Of a DNA stretch of 64,000 bases, positions 1-10,726 are shown piece after piece (the stretch's first letter is position 1; every line of letters begins with the position of its first letter). The stretch is taken from positions 27,201,914 through 27,265,913 of the forward strand of contig NC_081138.1 in NCBI RefSeq assembly GCF_958295425.1. The letters run 5' to 3'. The position numbers were made by a program, and so were the translations under genes. The notes under the pieces were generated by a model, which made no database searches, had not been told where the DNA came from, and saw only the letters and a program-made list of their open reading frames with translations. This stretch comes from Solea solea. Taxonomy: Eukaryota > Chordata > Actinopteri > Pleuronectiformes > Soleidae.

Positions 1-250
1 CTAAGTGGGAGCAAATGTGCTGTGACAACAGCTTTTTGGAACAGGAAATGGGACAGAATATTTTGCATGTAGGGGGTTTCTGTTAAATGTGTGAAAGTCA
101 CTCTCCGGCTCTTCAGGGATTCTGGTTGTTGGCTTGCATGGAGCGTATTGCCACAGCTCATTTGCATTGATATTTTGGGATGATAGACTGACTGCGTGTC
201 CAGCAGGATGCCTCCGCTGCACTGGGGTAAACAAAGGCACACCAAAGGAC
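1..250. other. Enhancer-like non-coding stretch with an octamer motif
   Basis: Repeat-free sequence with ATTTGCAT (POU octamer) at 160-167 directly followed by a CATTGAT SOX-like core. No coding evidence. Regulatory function is inference only. Confidence 0.25.
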
Positions 251-828
251 AAAGTACAAAAGATGCGTCGTAAAAAATTCTATCACCACATAAAACAAAA
301 TGTGCTAGTTTTGGGAAAGCGTGGAAATGTTTTTTTTTTTTTTCTTCTTTATTTGTGTCGGTTTATTTATGACGCGTGCCAAATTTTCTGCCGCTTCAAT
401 AAAAATAAATTGCGTCCTTTTAAGCGCGTAAATAAACATGAAATTGCTCTCACTCGCTCGCACACACGCACATGAATACAGATGGACACGCAAACCCACA
501 TCTGTCTCAGAGTAATAATATCATCTTGTCCTTGGGAGGCTCCGGACTACAGCGAACAATGTAAGACCAACGCTCCGTCTAGCATCCCCTGCTGTCCCCT
601 GACGGCGGCCGAATCACACATGCCGTCTGTGAGGCAGTGAAAGGAAAGAGACGTCCTCATTGTACAGTCTGGGCACAGGCAAACAAGGAAATAGCTTGGC
701 TGTGGTCGAACCTGAAAATAATGGGAAAAGGGCATTTTCAATTTAGCCATTCCTGAGGTTTTTTTCCCCCCCCATTCATGGGAGGGGGGTGTTGGGGAGG
801 GATCCATAAATATATATAAAAATAAAGA

Positions 829-852
829 TATATATATATATATATATATATA
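829..852. repeat. (TA)n microsatellite
   Basis: About 12 uninterrupted TA units in an AT-rich context. The stretch 250-960 otherwise shows poly-T and G-rich runs and no gene. Confidence 0.9.
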
Positions 853-959
853 AATATGGCTCGGGGCAAAGCAACGTAGATAGCTTGGAAGTCGCCTGAC
901 AAAATACCATTGAAAAATGGAGGCAAGCCATAAATAAACAAGCAGCAATATCCAGTGTT

Positions 960-1160
960 ATGAATATATAATTTCTGTCTTTAATAACTATTGAGGCCTG
1001 AGGGATAGTCTACAAACGGCTCAGCGAGCACTGATATTGTGATTGCGAATAGAGCCGCTATTGAATTATTGAGGCACCTGCAGACAGATTTCCTCTCAGC
1101 TCTGGTGATCAGCTCTGCCGTCCACCGACACCTGTTTTAGAGCCCAAGGTTAGAGTCAAA
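960..1160. promoter_or_regulatory. Candidate conserved non-coding element
   Basis: Repeat-free and of balanced composition, with clustered cores such as ATAACTATTGAGG, TATTGAATTATTGAGG and CACCTGCAG. It reads like a developmental enhancer, but conservation cannot be tested here. Confidence 0.3.
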
Positions 1161-1330
1161 TCACAAGGAAATTAATTAGTATTTTTTTTTTCTTTTTACA
1201 GGGCTGTGTAAAAAAAAAAAAAAAATCATAATAACAAAATGAATTGAAGAATTTGCTGTTATTAAATCATGATTGATGAATCTTTTCTCCTTGAAATCAT
1301 CGTCTACCGCTGCACATGCAAACAGAACAC

Positions 1331-1385
1331 GGGATTCAAACCGGTGACCTTCTTGCCGTGAGGCAACAATGCGAGCCACTGCGTC
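1331..1385 (+). repeat. Fragment of a teleost interspersed repeat (LINE-type 3' region)
   Basis: Matches the consensus end I recognise from fish genomes: GATTCAAACCGGTGACCTTC, TTGCCGTGAGGCAACA and GCGAGCCACTGC. Related copies lie at 2011 (reverse), 8700 and 54284. Confidence 0.5.
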
Positions 1386-2010
1386 GTACGTCGTACAATA
1401 AATGCAGTGGCAACACAAAGGAAGCATTTTTAAATTGTGATACTGTTAGACTGACCTGATATAACCCCTTATTTAAATGGCAAAGACACAGTTACCATTG
1501 ACAATGTCCTTTGTGTTATTTCAGCAGTGGTGGGTTAAGGATTAGAAAAAGGTCTCTCTAGTTTATATAGCTATATAGAAGAAATATAGTTCTAGATGAA
1601 ACTTTTTGTGCCTCAACACACTATACGCTCTTATAGGCATGAACAGAAATACTAATAATAATAAAAAAAAAAGTAATAGCTCTGGCCAAACTAAAGAGCC
1701 GTCAAGGCCATTAAAAGTTTGTAGGAGAAAATCATTTCTTACTGCTAATATTATGGTGCTGCTCTCAGTGAGTGCAAACGACTGCACTTTTCAGCCGAGC
1801 TGTTGTCATTACTCACAGGAGAGTCCAGTGGTTCCCCTGTAAGAGCAGTAACGGACAGTGCTGCTCAAGCATCTTCATCTTATAATGCGTGTGTATGTGA
1901 CACAATGGCCTCGGTGTGTATTCTGATGCTATGTGAAGGATTCCTCTCACGCCGCTGTCTTCTACAATGCAGTTTTTTTAGGGAAAGTTCTGAGCTTTTC
2001 CGTTATTTTC

Positions 2011-2095
2011 CTCACAGCAAGAAGGTCACCAGTTTGAATCCCAGTTCAATCGAGGTGTGCATGAGTTTTCTCTGGGTTCTCCGGTTTCTTCAACA
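2011..2095 (-). repeat. Reverse-strand fragment of the same interspersed repeat
   Basis: CTCACAGCAAGAAGGTCACC followed by AGTTTGAATCCC is the reverse complement of the segment at 1331-1365. Further along, TTCTCCGGTTTCTTC matches the GGAAACCGGAGAACC part of the copy at 8700. Confidence 0.55.
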
Positions 2096-2184
2096 ACAGT
2101 GACTTTATGATCTCCTCTGCAGCTGCTTGTCTAGTTTCAGAGAATAGAGAATAATATAGTATTACTAACAGGGTTACAACACCT

Positions 2185-2335
2185 TGGTTGATATCAAATT
2201 CAAGGGATTTTCAAGGACTTTCCAGGACCAATTCCCCGAAATTCAGGAACCGAATGTGCTGACACACATTGTTTTTTTTTTTTTTACAAACCTTCAAGGC
2301 TTTCAAGGAACTGTGGGAACCATGAGGAAACCATG
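2185..2335 (+). repeat. Dispersed element with TTTCAAGGA motifs, copy 1
   Basis: Contains TTTTCAAGGACTTTCCAGG at one end and TTTCAAGGAACTGTGGGAAC at the other. The latter 20-mer block recurs at about 3837-3858, so this is a mobile or dispersed repeat. Probably a non-autonomous DNA transposon. Confidence 0.5.
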
Positions 2336-2378
2336 TGAAAATGAGAAACAGAAATTATCTATTAGACAAAGCTGATAG

Positions 2379-2449
2379 TGTTAGTCAGTTGGTCAGTTAG
2401 TTAGTCAGTTTGTCAGTTGGTCAGTTAGTTAGTTGGTCAGTTAGTTAGT
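2379..2449. repeat. GTCAGTTAGTTA-type minisatellite
   Basis: Tandem imperfect units of GTCAGTT, GGTCAGTTA and GTTAGTTG over 71 bp. Confidence 0.85.
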
Positions 2450-3309
2450 AACTGCCACATCATTCCCAAAGGCCTTAATATTTCAACTGAAAATGGAGCC
2501 AACAGTGTTCTGAAACCAGTTTTTCGGGGCTGTAAAACTCCAAGATAATGTGGATTTATGTTCGTATTTAGCCTCAGTTAGCTTCTTACTTGCACTTGTT
2601 ATCCACCCATAAATAACACATAAATTCCTCTGTCGTAGACTGCTTCCATTGGGCAACTTTTAAAAGTGTCTAGAATGTTCTGCAGCGAGTGTGGGGGCGC
2701 ATCACGGATTTCTCTTGTTTGTCGTTGGATGTGGTGACAGCTGAGGTCAAAGGTCAAGCATTACAGGCACTTGTCAAACTGCAGCTGTGTTAATTATGTA
2801 AAGTTAAGTTATAAAAATATTTTTAAATCAATCACAACAAATCATTTTGACAGCACCTAGATTTACACATCACTGAGTAAATCTAGAAAATCAATAACGA
2901 TTAACGTTTGACGATTTGACGACGCCTTTTTATTTTGACCGTATCAAATTGAAACACTAATAGAAGCGGGGATACGTGTTTCGACATTTCTCGAGCCACA
3001 CACCATGACGTTATCCTGTTATTCAGCGCAGTGGCAGGCGAGTGGAAAACCATTAAATCAAACTGCACGTTCAGATGAATTTCCATTCTTAACTCATTGG
3101 GCTACAGCAGTCAGTTCCATTTCATCAGCCGTGCTCATATTCTTCCTCCCTGCTGATTTTATTCACGTTTGTCTTAACCTGACTTATGGAACAGTGAAAA
3201 AAAAACAACAACAAAAAAAACAGCTGCCTTCACATTTAAATTCATTAGCAACACAACCTTAACACATCACTTCCTGTGACACAGTAGAAATGTGCTTTTT
3301 ATGGTGATG

Positions 3310-3560
3310 GTTAATGGAAGATAAAACGATAAAGGAGGCTGATGGGTGGCAGGAGCCATAAAGAGGCAAACTATACAGAGCAGCCCATTGATTGTCTGTG
3401 GTGTGTTATTGATCCAGTATGTTTCCCCCTCACTACAGCCTGCTAATCATCAGCCTCTTAGGAAGATGAGTCCAGGCCCTACTGTAAATCTCGGGGAAAT
3501 GCCAGGATATGAGGCGAACTGAGGCTTTGATGGACGATCATTCTGACAGTTTAATTGGTT
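3310..3560. promoter_or_regulatory. Candidate conserved non-coding element
   Basis: Repeat-free sequence with AGCCATAAAGAGG, CCCATTGATTGTCTG, GCTAATCATCAG and AGTTTAATTGG. The density of homeodomain, Cdx and SOX-like cores suggests an enhancer. 2450-3300 upstream shows nothing recognisable. Confidence 0.3.
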
Positions 3561-3799
3561 CATCCTACATTTGTGACATCCAATACGCCTGCGTGACTCG
3601 TGCACGTGAATACAGCAGGAAGAGAAACCCTAGTCATTTTGACTTCGCTTTATTGCGTCGCGCAGCCAAGCTGTCGTATTGGGTTTCAGTACATCAAGCA
3701 ATGCAGGGCATGAAACAGTAGGTGGCGTCATAACGAACAAGGGAGACGTTTACATTAATATCTACTTACATTTACATACAAAATTCTAGCACTTTCAAC

Positions 3800-3865
3800 A
3801 AGGGCCTTCAGGGTCTAATTCACTAACTTTGAAGGATTTCAAGGAACTGTGGGAACCATGTATAA
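3800..3865 (+). repeat. Dispersed element with TTTCAAGGA motifs, copy 2 (fragment)
   Basis: Shares the block TTTCAAGGAACTGTGGGAAC and a following CATG with the copy ending near 2325. Confidence 0.5.
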
Positions 3866-4386
3866 GGGTTCCACAGAGGGGAAATGTGACTTGGGATTTG
3901 ACACCACAGTCCGGCTAATAAGTGGAAAATAGTGAGGTTTTCATCATAAATCAAAGCTTTAATCTCAAACAACTAGAAGAAGAAGAAGAATATATTTCCA
4001 TAGGGCAAAACTGAAAATACATAACAAAGGACAATAATGTGTTTGTAATTGCATGTCCCTAGTTAAGACAAAAATGAGTGTTTTAAAAAGAAAAATCAAT
4101 CTTTTAAAGAAGATTAGATGTCTATGGTTATTGTTACAGAATCATTACCCATCTCTAATGTGCAGGTTGTAACAAGTCATTTTCTCATCAAATTATGAAT
4201 CACATTATGAGTTCAAAATTATTATTATTATTATTATTCTTGTTCCCTTTGAAGCCAATCTTCTGGTTGCTATATTTAAGACGTAGCTATAGTTTTGACA
4301 GCATATTTATTTCTAGTCAGGAAAACGGTGACATCTAACATGTGAGGTGTGGTTTGTGCAACTCGTCAAGATGATGAGGATCACCT

Positions 4387-4387
<1 letters not shown>

Positions 4388-4421
<34 letters not shown>
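4388..4421. repeat. (TG)n microsatellite
   Basis: About 17 TG units. Followed by TACTTGTATTTATATC, a sequence type that often adjoins GT runs in fish. 3866-4387 contains an ATT run at 4203-4226 and no gene. Confidence 0.92.
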
Positions 4422-4425
<4 letters not shown>

Positions 4426-4954
4426 GTATTTATATCTTTGTGAGGTCCAAAAAACCCCCAGAGCTCCCAACATTCATTTCAATAAGTTCACACGCTCACA
4501 CAAGGCATTTCTCACGCTGAGAAGTGACAAAACTCACCGCACATAAATTAGTAATCTATGAATGGATGATGTGAAGGCAGATTGCTCTGTGCAGTAAATT
4601 GCTTGAATTAGCCACCTATCAATCAATCAGAAAATAGTATTTCTTGTTTCTGGGTAAAGTCCGAGGATAGGTTTCCTCTGGAAACACTAGTTCCACGAAC
4701 GCGCACGAACGCATTCACAGGTTTCAGACAAGATGAAAGTGAAAGAGCACAGTCAGATAATCACTTCATTTATTATAATAGCTGCTTATTACAGTGTAAA
4801 GAGGATACTGTTGTTGTTTTATACTGTTTGTGACGTCTTTTTGGATTTAACGATGTCAGGAAAGAAGCAGAAAACTATTGTTTTATTCTGTTTGATTCAA
4901 ACAATTCATTAAAACAATCTATGTGGTTTATCTCGCTCCAAACTTGAGAGCCCT

Positions 4955-5155
4955 GGTACTAACCTATGTCTGGGAGGACATTATGACCTCGTGGTGACAT
5001 TTTGTCTGAGCCCCATAACTTTAAAGGGCTTTTTCAGGTTAAGACCTGGTTGCAGGGTTATCGTTAGCACTTAGTTGTGATGGTTAAGGGTTAGGGTAAG
5101 AGGCTAGAGAATGCCTTATGTCACTGAGGGTGAGTTTGTGTGTGTGTGTGAAGGA
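4955..5155 (+). repeat. GT-adjacent dispersed repeat, copy 1
   Basis: The block ACATTTTGTCTGAGCCCCAT with following ACTTTAAAGGGCTTTTT recurs at 18418-18460 with three or four changes. A GGTTAGGGTTA-like stretch and a terminal GT run close this copy. Confidence 0.6.
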
Positions 5156-6329
5156 GGGAAAAAGAAACGGCGTTGGCATAGATCCAGTGAGGCTGACAAG
5201 CCTTTTTCACAAACAACATTGAGAGACACTCAAGCGCGGAGGACAACAGCAGCGGAAGATGCACGCTAACTGAACACAAAGATGCTACAGCTAAGACACT
5301 CACACTGACAGAGTGGGACAGATGGTGAAGCCTTTGCTAGTCCAAGGTTTTCCACTCCACACACTCCCACAGTCAGAGAAGCATCAGTACCAGGTTATGT
5401 GGAGCTCCCTGTACTGTAGCTCCTTAACAGTAACTTTTGGTGATGTTGTTGTTGTTGTTATTCAGCCTCTGTTTGGTCTTCTTAAACAGAAAATAATGCA
5501 ACATTACATGTATGCTAAAAATAGTGTGGTACTGAGGTAAGTGATGAGAGGTGAAATAGTTTGACTACTTTTTCTATTATCAGAAATTGAATAAATGTTG
5601 GGGTTTTTTCACTGTGAATGTTAATTTGCTTGTCCGATAATATGTAACAGCCGGCGTGTTGCTGCAATGCTAGTTTCCGCCATGGCGTGGTGTGTTCTGT
5701 TGTTGTGCTGTGTCGTGCAGTAGAGTACAGGGAGAATATAAGCTTTTATCCCATCAAACTTCTGAATGACCGGGTTTTTTTTGTTTTTTTAGCAGTAGTG
5801 TTTGCAGACATCACACTTTAATAACACAACGCTTCAATCTGTCTTGACATAAAACAAATCGCGCACTGTGGCAATGTCGCCGGGCGACACGAGCGCTAAA
5901 CACGACTAAAACGCACCTCACCGGAGTGCATTACCATATTGCTGCGATCCAGTTCACTTTTCATGTTATGAATTGTCAGGGGTGTGTTCTTGTCAAATAG
6001 AAAATGCTAATGATGATGACAAAAGAAACAACAGCAGCATCAAACAAGTTGTATCATGCCCTGCAGCCAACAACAGTACTCCACCCCCCCCCCCCCCCAC
6101 ACACACACATACACACACACACTCTCATAGACACACAGACACTTCCCAAGCTGATAATCAGGCATTTATTCCATAAACAATGCTGGAACTGACTTGGGAT
6201 TTGCCTAACAATGTCTCATTACTAGTGTATGAGCTTCTTCTTTTTTTTTTTTTTATTCCTTGAGATAATGCAATTCGTCAAGGAGAGCAGATGAGAGAGG
6301 GAGTGAGAGTGTGAGCAGTGGAGGGGAGG
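5156..6329. other. Non-coding stretch with a C-run plus (CA)n at 6083-6122
   Basis: No gene is recognisable. The only simple repeats are GTT units near 5446-5459, a run of about 16 C followed by CA units at 6083-6122, and poly-T near 6240. Confidence 0.6.
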
Positions 6330-6600
6330 GGACGGAGGGACAAAAACACGTATTAATTTGCACGAAATGGAATTAGCAGCGGGGAGTTAGGAGCAACGCA
6401 GTTTCTAATTTTACCCTTGCCCCCGTGCGCCGATGGTAAATGGAGATTTGTCACACTCGACTTGGCTGGCTCCCATCGCTCGATGAGCTGTCTCTCTTGC
6501 AGAAGCTTTACTCAATCTCGAGCATTAGCCGCAGTGCCAACACTCACATCAGCGCTGGGAGTGGGTGGAAGTGCCATCAGATGCCACATTTTACTGGTGA
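6330..6600. promoter_or_regulatory. Candidate conserved non-coding element
   Basis: Repeat-free sequence with CGTATTAATTTGCAC, GGAATTAGCAGC and TCTAATTTTACC, followed by a balanced GC segment. It looks like a regulatory element rather than an exon: no frame has flanking splice sites and protein-like composition. Confidence 0.3.
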
Positions 6601-7100
6601 CACTGAATAAAAAAAAAAAAGAATGTGAAAGGCTAGAGATACAATTTATGAGCATCTTGACTTGAGGATGGCGGATGAATGCGTGCACTGATGGATGAAT
6701 ACAGCGAAGGGACAGACACGATGCTACTTATATAATATGATCGCCTGATTGAAACGTTCCCTTCAGTCCGCTGTCAATACATCACCTTACAATGAACAAC
6801 CAATCGATTTCACAGCCGCTGTCGGTGTGTTTGTGCACAGACATAAGTGGTGCAGCTATTCTAGAGTCATCTGTGATTTTAACATGATAAAACACTGAAT
6901 GTTTGAACTGTAACAGCCTGTGATTTGAAGTAGTTTGCCATAAGGTCCAGCAGTGGGCGCTCTTAAAATTCACAAAATTCAAAATAGTTTGACTGATTGC
7001 ATGTCCCACTGACTGGTATCAGTACACAAAGCTTATCTTTAAATCTAGAGGGCTGTGATACTTAAAATCTGACACAAAACAAGTTAAAGCCAAGTCATAT

Positions 7101-7572
7101 AGCACTTTTCCACTATACAGTCATAACACAGCTCCACCTGACGCGGTTTTGGTCCGTTTTCCATTACTATAGTACCGCCTCAAAGTGGGCGGAGTCGTCA
7201 CAACATGGCTGCATGAAAATGCTGCACACACACAAACCAGTGACGAGCAAAGCCATTATTTTTTCATGTGATTACAGATTGTGATTCGGCTCTCGGTCGT
7301 GCTGTCACTAAATAAACCAGTAAATGTTGGAGGTTAATGCACATTTTCAGGATTGTTAAGTCTTTGTCTTCTTTCTGCTTCTGATCTACAGTTCAGCATT
7401 GTTTGGTTTGATTCTTGTGTCTTGTGTCAGTGGCCGGCAGCCTGCTGACGTCACATTTTAGTATCGGCTCAGCAGCTACTAATAAAGTACCAGGTACTAT
7501 CACTAAGGAAAAATCAAAAAAGAAAAAAGAAAAGACTCGAGACGTACTACATCTGTATAGTGGAAAAGTGGC
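7101..7572 (+). mobile_element. Non-autonomous DNA transposon, family 'TTTTCCACTATA', copy A
   Basis: The left end GCACTTTTCCACTATACAG and right end CTGTATAGTGGAAAAGTG are inverted copies of each other. Internal landmarks are GGGCGGAGTC, ACATGGCTGCATGAAA, GTGGCCGGCAGCCTGCTGAC and TTTTAGTATCGGCTCAGC. These recur at 18664, 24216, 33870 and 46790. No transposase is encoded. I recognise the type as a common teleost MITE but cannot assign a superfamily with certainty. Confidence 0.8.
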
Positions 7573-8699
7573 CAACATTTATACTGCTATGACATTAGCC
7601 ACCAGTTTGCCTGATGTGCTGTTGCATGGTCACTGCTTGTCTTTTCAGACTCCAGCCATAAATAAATATGAATACACAGATAGATGTCAAACAGCCAATT
7701 CAACATAATCTGCCCCACAACTGATTATCATTTAAGATTAAGCTATTTGTCGTCAGTCCGTGATGAGTTCTAGTCCTGCACCAGAGCGGCGGCAGAAGGA
7801 GAGAGAGAAAAAAAAAAGTGTCAGAAGACATCAAGTGCTGTTCAAGTGAGAAAACACAAATAAAACATGACAAGAATTTCAACATGAAGTTAAGAAACAC
7901 AGAGACGACCGTCGGTGCAAATAAACATGAGCCCACTTTCATTTATTCACTTGTAAATAGTCTGTGTTTAGTGCTTCTCTGGTCCTCACGACCACTCGGG
8001 TGTCGTTTACCCTACACTTTTACCCACAGTCACACTAAGCTTTGTCATGTTGACTCGCAGGGCAGGGAATAGAACCAATGACCTCCCAGTAGCAAAATGA
8101 CCTGCACTACTGCTAATAAATCTTATTAAAGAGGAATTGTATGTTCAGCAGCAGGAGGAGTGGCTTAATTTATAATCTGTGCCATTTTACAAGACAAAGA
8201 TTCATATACACACACACACACATTGTGCCTCCGAGCGTGATAAATAACATTCTGTTAAATGGAAACGCTGATCAATAATTAACACACATGCATGTACACA
8301 CACACACACATACGCCTACAGTCGCCCCTGTGGGAGAATTCAACAGAAAATAACCTGCTGACCCTGCACCCCGCCCCCTCCCCCCCCCCCCTCCCTGCAG
8401 CGATTCCTGGAGGGACTACTTTTTCAAAAGCGAGTTCAAAGGGCAGCGTCAGCGATGCGGCTGATAAACACTTCTGGAGCATCTGGGGTTTTCGCTGCCT
8501 GTTCAGCTTCATCCTCACAGCAGATAACAAGAGTGGAATTATCGCAGCTCGGCTCAGATAAGGTGCTGCCTCCTCTTTCACCCCGGCTCCTCTCTAACAT
8601 TGATCGATACATCTGTGACGATGATAATGATGATGATGAGGAGGAGGAGGAGGAGGATCTGCTGTTAGATGCAACTTTTTAAGAACAACAAATCTCCAT
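7573..8699. other. Non-coding stretch with simple repeats
   Basis: No gene found. CA units lie at 8208-8221 and 8296-8310, a C-run at about 8380-8391 and GAT/GAG triplets at 8620-8655. Confidence 0.6.
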
Positions 8700-8757
8700 C
8701 ATCCGTCCGTCCATCCATCCATCATGTACCGATCCGCCCTGCAGCGATAGGAGGGGT

Positions 8758-8789
<32 letters not shown>

Positions 8790-9062
8790 GGCAGTCCATC
8801 ACAGGGCCACATAGAGACAAACAACCATCCACTCTCACGCCTACGGTCAATTTAGAGTGTCCAATTTGCCTAATCCTCTAAATCTGCATGTGTTTGGACT
8901 GTGGGAGGAAACCGGAGAACCTGGAGAAAACCCCCCCACACACACACACACAGGGAGAACATGCAAACTCCACGCAGAGAGACCCTTGTTCCGACCGGGG
9001 GTTCTCAAACCCGGGTCTCCTTGCTGCAAAGGCAAACGCCAACCGTGTGGACCAAAAAAGAA
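8700..9062 (+). repeat. Nearly complete teleost interspersed repeat with embedded (CA)n
   Basis: Has the full order of landmarks: CCATCCATCCATC, GCAGTCCATCACAGGGCCAC, AGAGACAAACAACCATCCAC, CAATTTAGAGTGTCCAA, TTTGGACTGTGGGAGGAAAC, AGGGAGAACATGCAAACTCC, and a GGGTTCTCAAACCCGGGTCT-type tail. CA runs interrupt it at 8757-8785 and 8936-8952. I recognise it as a LINE-like 3' region abundant in fish. It encodes no protein here. Confidence 0.75.
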
Positions 9063-9444
9063 ATGAAATCTCGTGTCATAAATATCATATCTGTGTAAAT
9101 TAGCCTCAGATGTTTGCCTCTTTGTTATGGAGCTCTGTGTCTTTCAAAGAAAGAAAGAACGACACAGAACAGACAGACAGAGAGAGAGAGGAGGGGTAAC
9201 ATTGTCATACGCTCCTTTAATTGGAAGCATCAAAACCAAAAGCAGGGGTGTTTTTTTTTTTTTTGTTTTTTTTTTGGCATTTACTGTATTTCTCATTTTG
9301 CACGGAGATGGTTTGTTTATCTGTTTGCCAAAAGTTCCTCAAAGCACCGGTCAGGTCAGTGTAGCTGCAAGGCCACAGGCATCCCTCACTGATTAAAAAG
9401 AAGCAGCTGAGACACGCACACATGCACACGCACACACACAAACT

Positions 9445-9445
<1 letters not shown>

Positions 9446-9478
<33 letters not shown>
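9446..9478. repeat. (CA)n microsatellite
   Basis: About 15 CA units, with further degenerate ACACGC units to the left from 9414. Confidence 0.93.
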
Positions 9479-9479
<1 letters not shown>

Positions 9480-9618
9480 CTGCTGCTCTTGCCGGGTGAT
9501 AAGGATCCCGATGTGTCTGACAGCGAGGCTGACTGCAGAGTGTGAGGGAATTAGAGGGATTAAGGGGTTATAGAGTAGCATGATAGCCTTTGGGATGATG
9601 GGGGGATTAGCCCGATTA

Positions 9619-9708
<90 letters not shown>

Positions 9709-9719
9709 ACGCACACACA
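9619..9719. repeat. Compound (CT)n(CA)n microsatellite
   Basis: About 20 CT units change into about 25 CA units with CG-containing interruptions at the right end. The following 9780-10080 is purine-rich GGAAGGAGG sequence with no gene. Confidence 0.93.
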
Positions 9720-10228
9720 GACATATTCAGGCAGGCCTAGTGTGGAGCTGAAAGCGGCCAGATGTGGCACCCACAGATTGGAAGAGGAGGAAACAACCGG
9801 AGGGAAGGAGGGAAGGAGGGAGGGAGGGGGAGGGATGGATGGGAGTGGTTGGTGGGGGGAGAACTGCGAGAGCAGGAGAGGTAAAATGAGGGTAAAGGCG
9901 GAAGGAGAGAAGGAAACAATTAGTAAGTAGAGGAAGGTTATAAAGACAGCCAGTTAAAAGGGGAGAAAAAGAAGACGGGGGGGAGGGAGAGAAATGGGAG
10001 GAAATTACATGGGGAGTGACACGCAAGGTAATGATAGTGCGGAAAAAGAGGGAAGGGGGATGAGATAGGAGGCAGAACTCCCCGCTGCTTTGGCTTCACT
10101 CTCGTTCCCTCCAGTGCACATCGACTCCCTGCTCGGCTTGATATGGGATTTCATCAAGGTGCTGCTTAGAACAGCTTTACATTTTAATTTGTGGATTTCG
10201 CTGGTAGTTTTATTCCTTTACTCGGGGG

Positions 10229-10263
<35 letters not shown>
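10229..10263. repeat. (GT)n microsatellite
   Basis: About 17 GT units. A short TTA run follows at 10311-10330. Confidence 0.93.
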
Positions 10264-10265
<2 letters not shown>

Positions 10266-10526
10266 ACGGTGCTACAGTGTCTACTGCTCATGCATTTTGA
10301 ATCCCCCCTGTTATTATTATTATTATTATTGTTGTTATGATTCTGGGCCTATAGTCTGCACTGCTGTCTATGGCAGTTTTGTAAATGTGACTTGTTTGGT
10401 TCCATTTATGCAAATCAAAAACTGAATCTGACGCAAATTTCCGAGCAGGACTTGACTTGAGTAATGTAAACAATGTTTGTGCATGTAATTTATCAGGGCC
10501 TGAGCTACAGTATGAATGGTGTGAAG

Positions 10527-10726
10527 CCCCCCCCCCCCCCCCCCCCATTACTTCTCCTCTGATCCTGTGAAGGATTACATTTTGGAGACTTGACAACTCA
10601 CCAGACTTTGCACAAAATTCAGAAACTCCCCCCAAAAAAATTCTACACTACTCCCCCCCCATTCATTTTCAATGGGGGACACTGTGCGCAATCTGCCTTG
10701 CACAAGATGAACCCCCCCCCCCCCAC
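10527..10726. repeat. Three clustered cytosine homopolymer tracts
   Basis: C runs of about 20, 8 and 14 residues lie at 10527-10546, near 10653-10660 and at about 10711-10724, separated by 60-110 bp. G-quadruplex or i-motif potential is possible. They are also prone to assembly length error. Confidence 0.8.

Noticed and set aside
2379..2449. CRISPR-like array
   Set aside because: It is a simple minisatellite with no spacers, in a vertebrate genome.
9393..9930. Open frames encoding long Val-Cys, Ser-Leu or His-Thr runs
   Set aside because: These are translations of the CA/GT and CT microsatellites.
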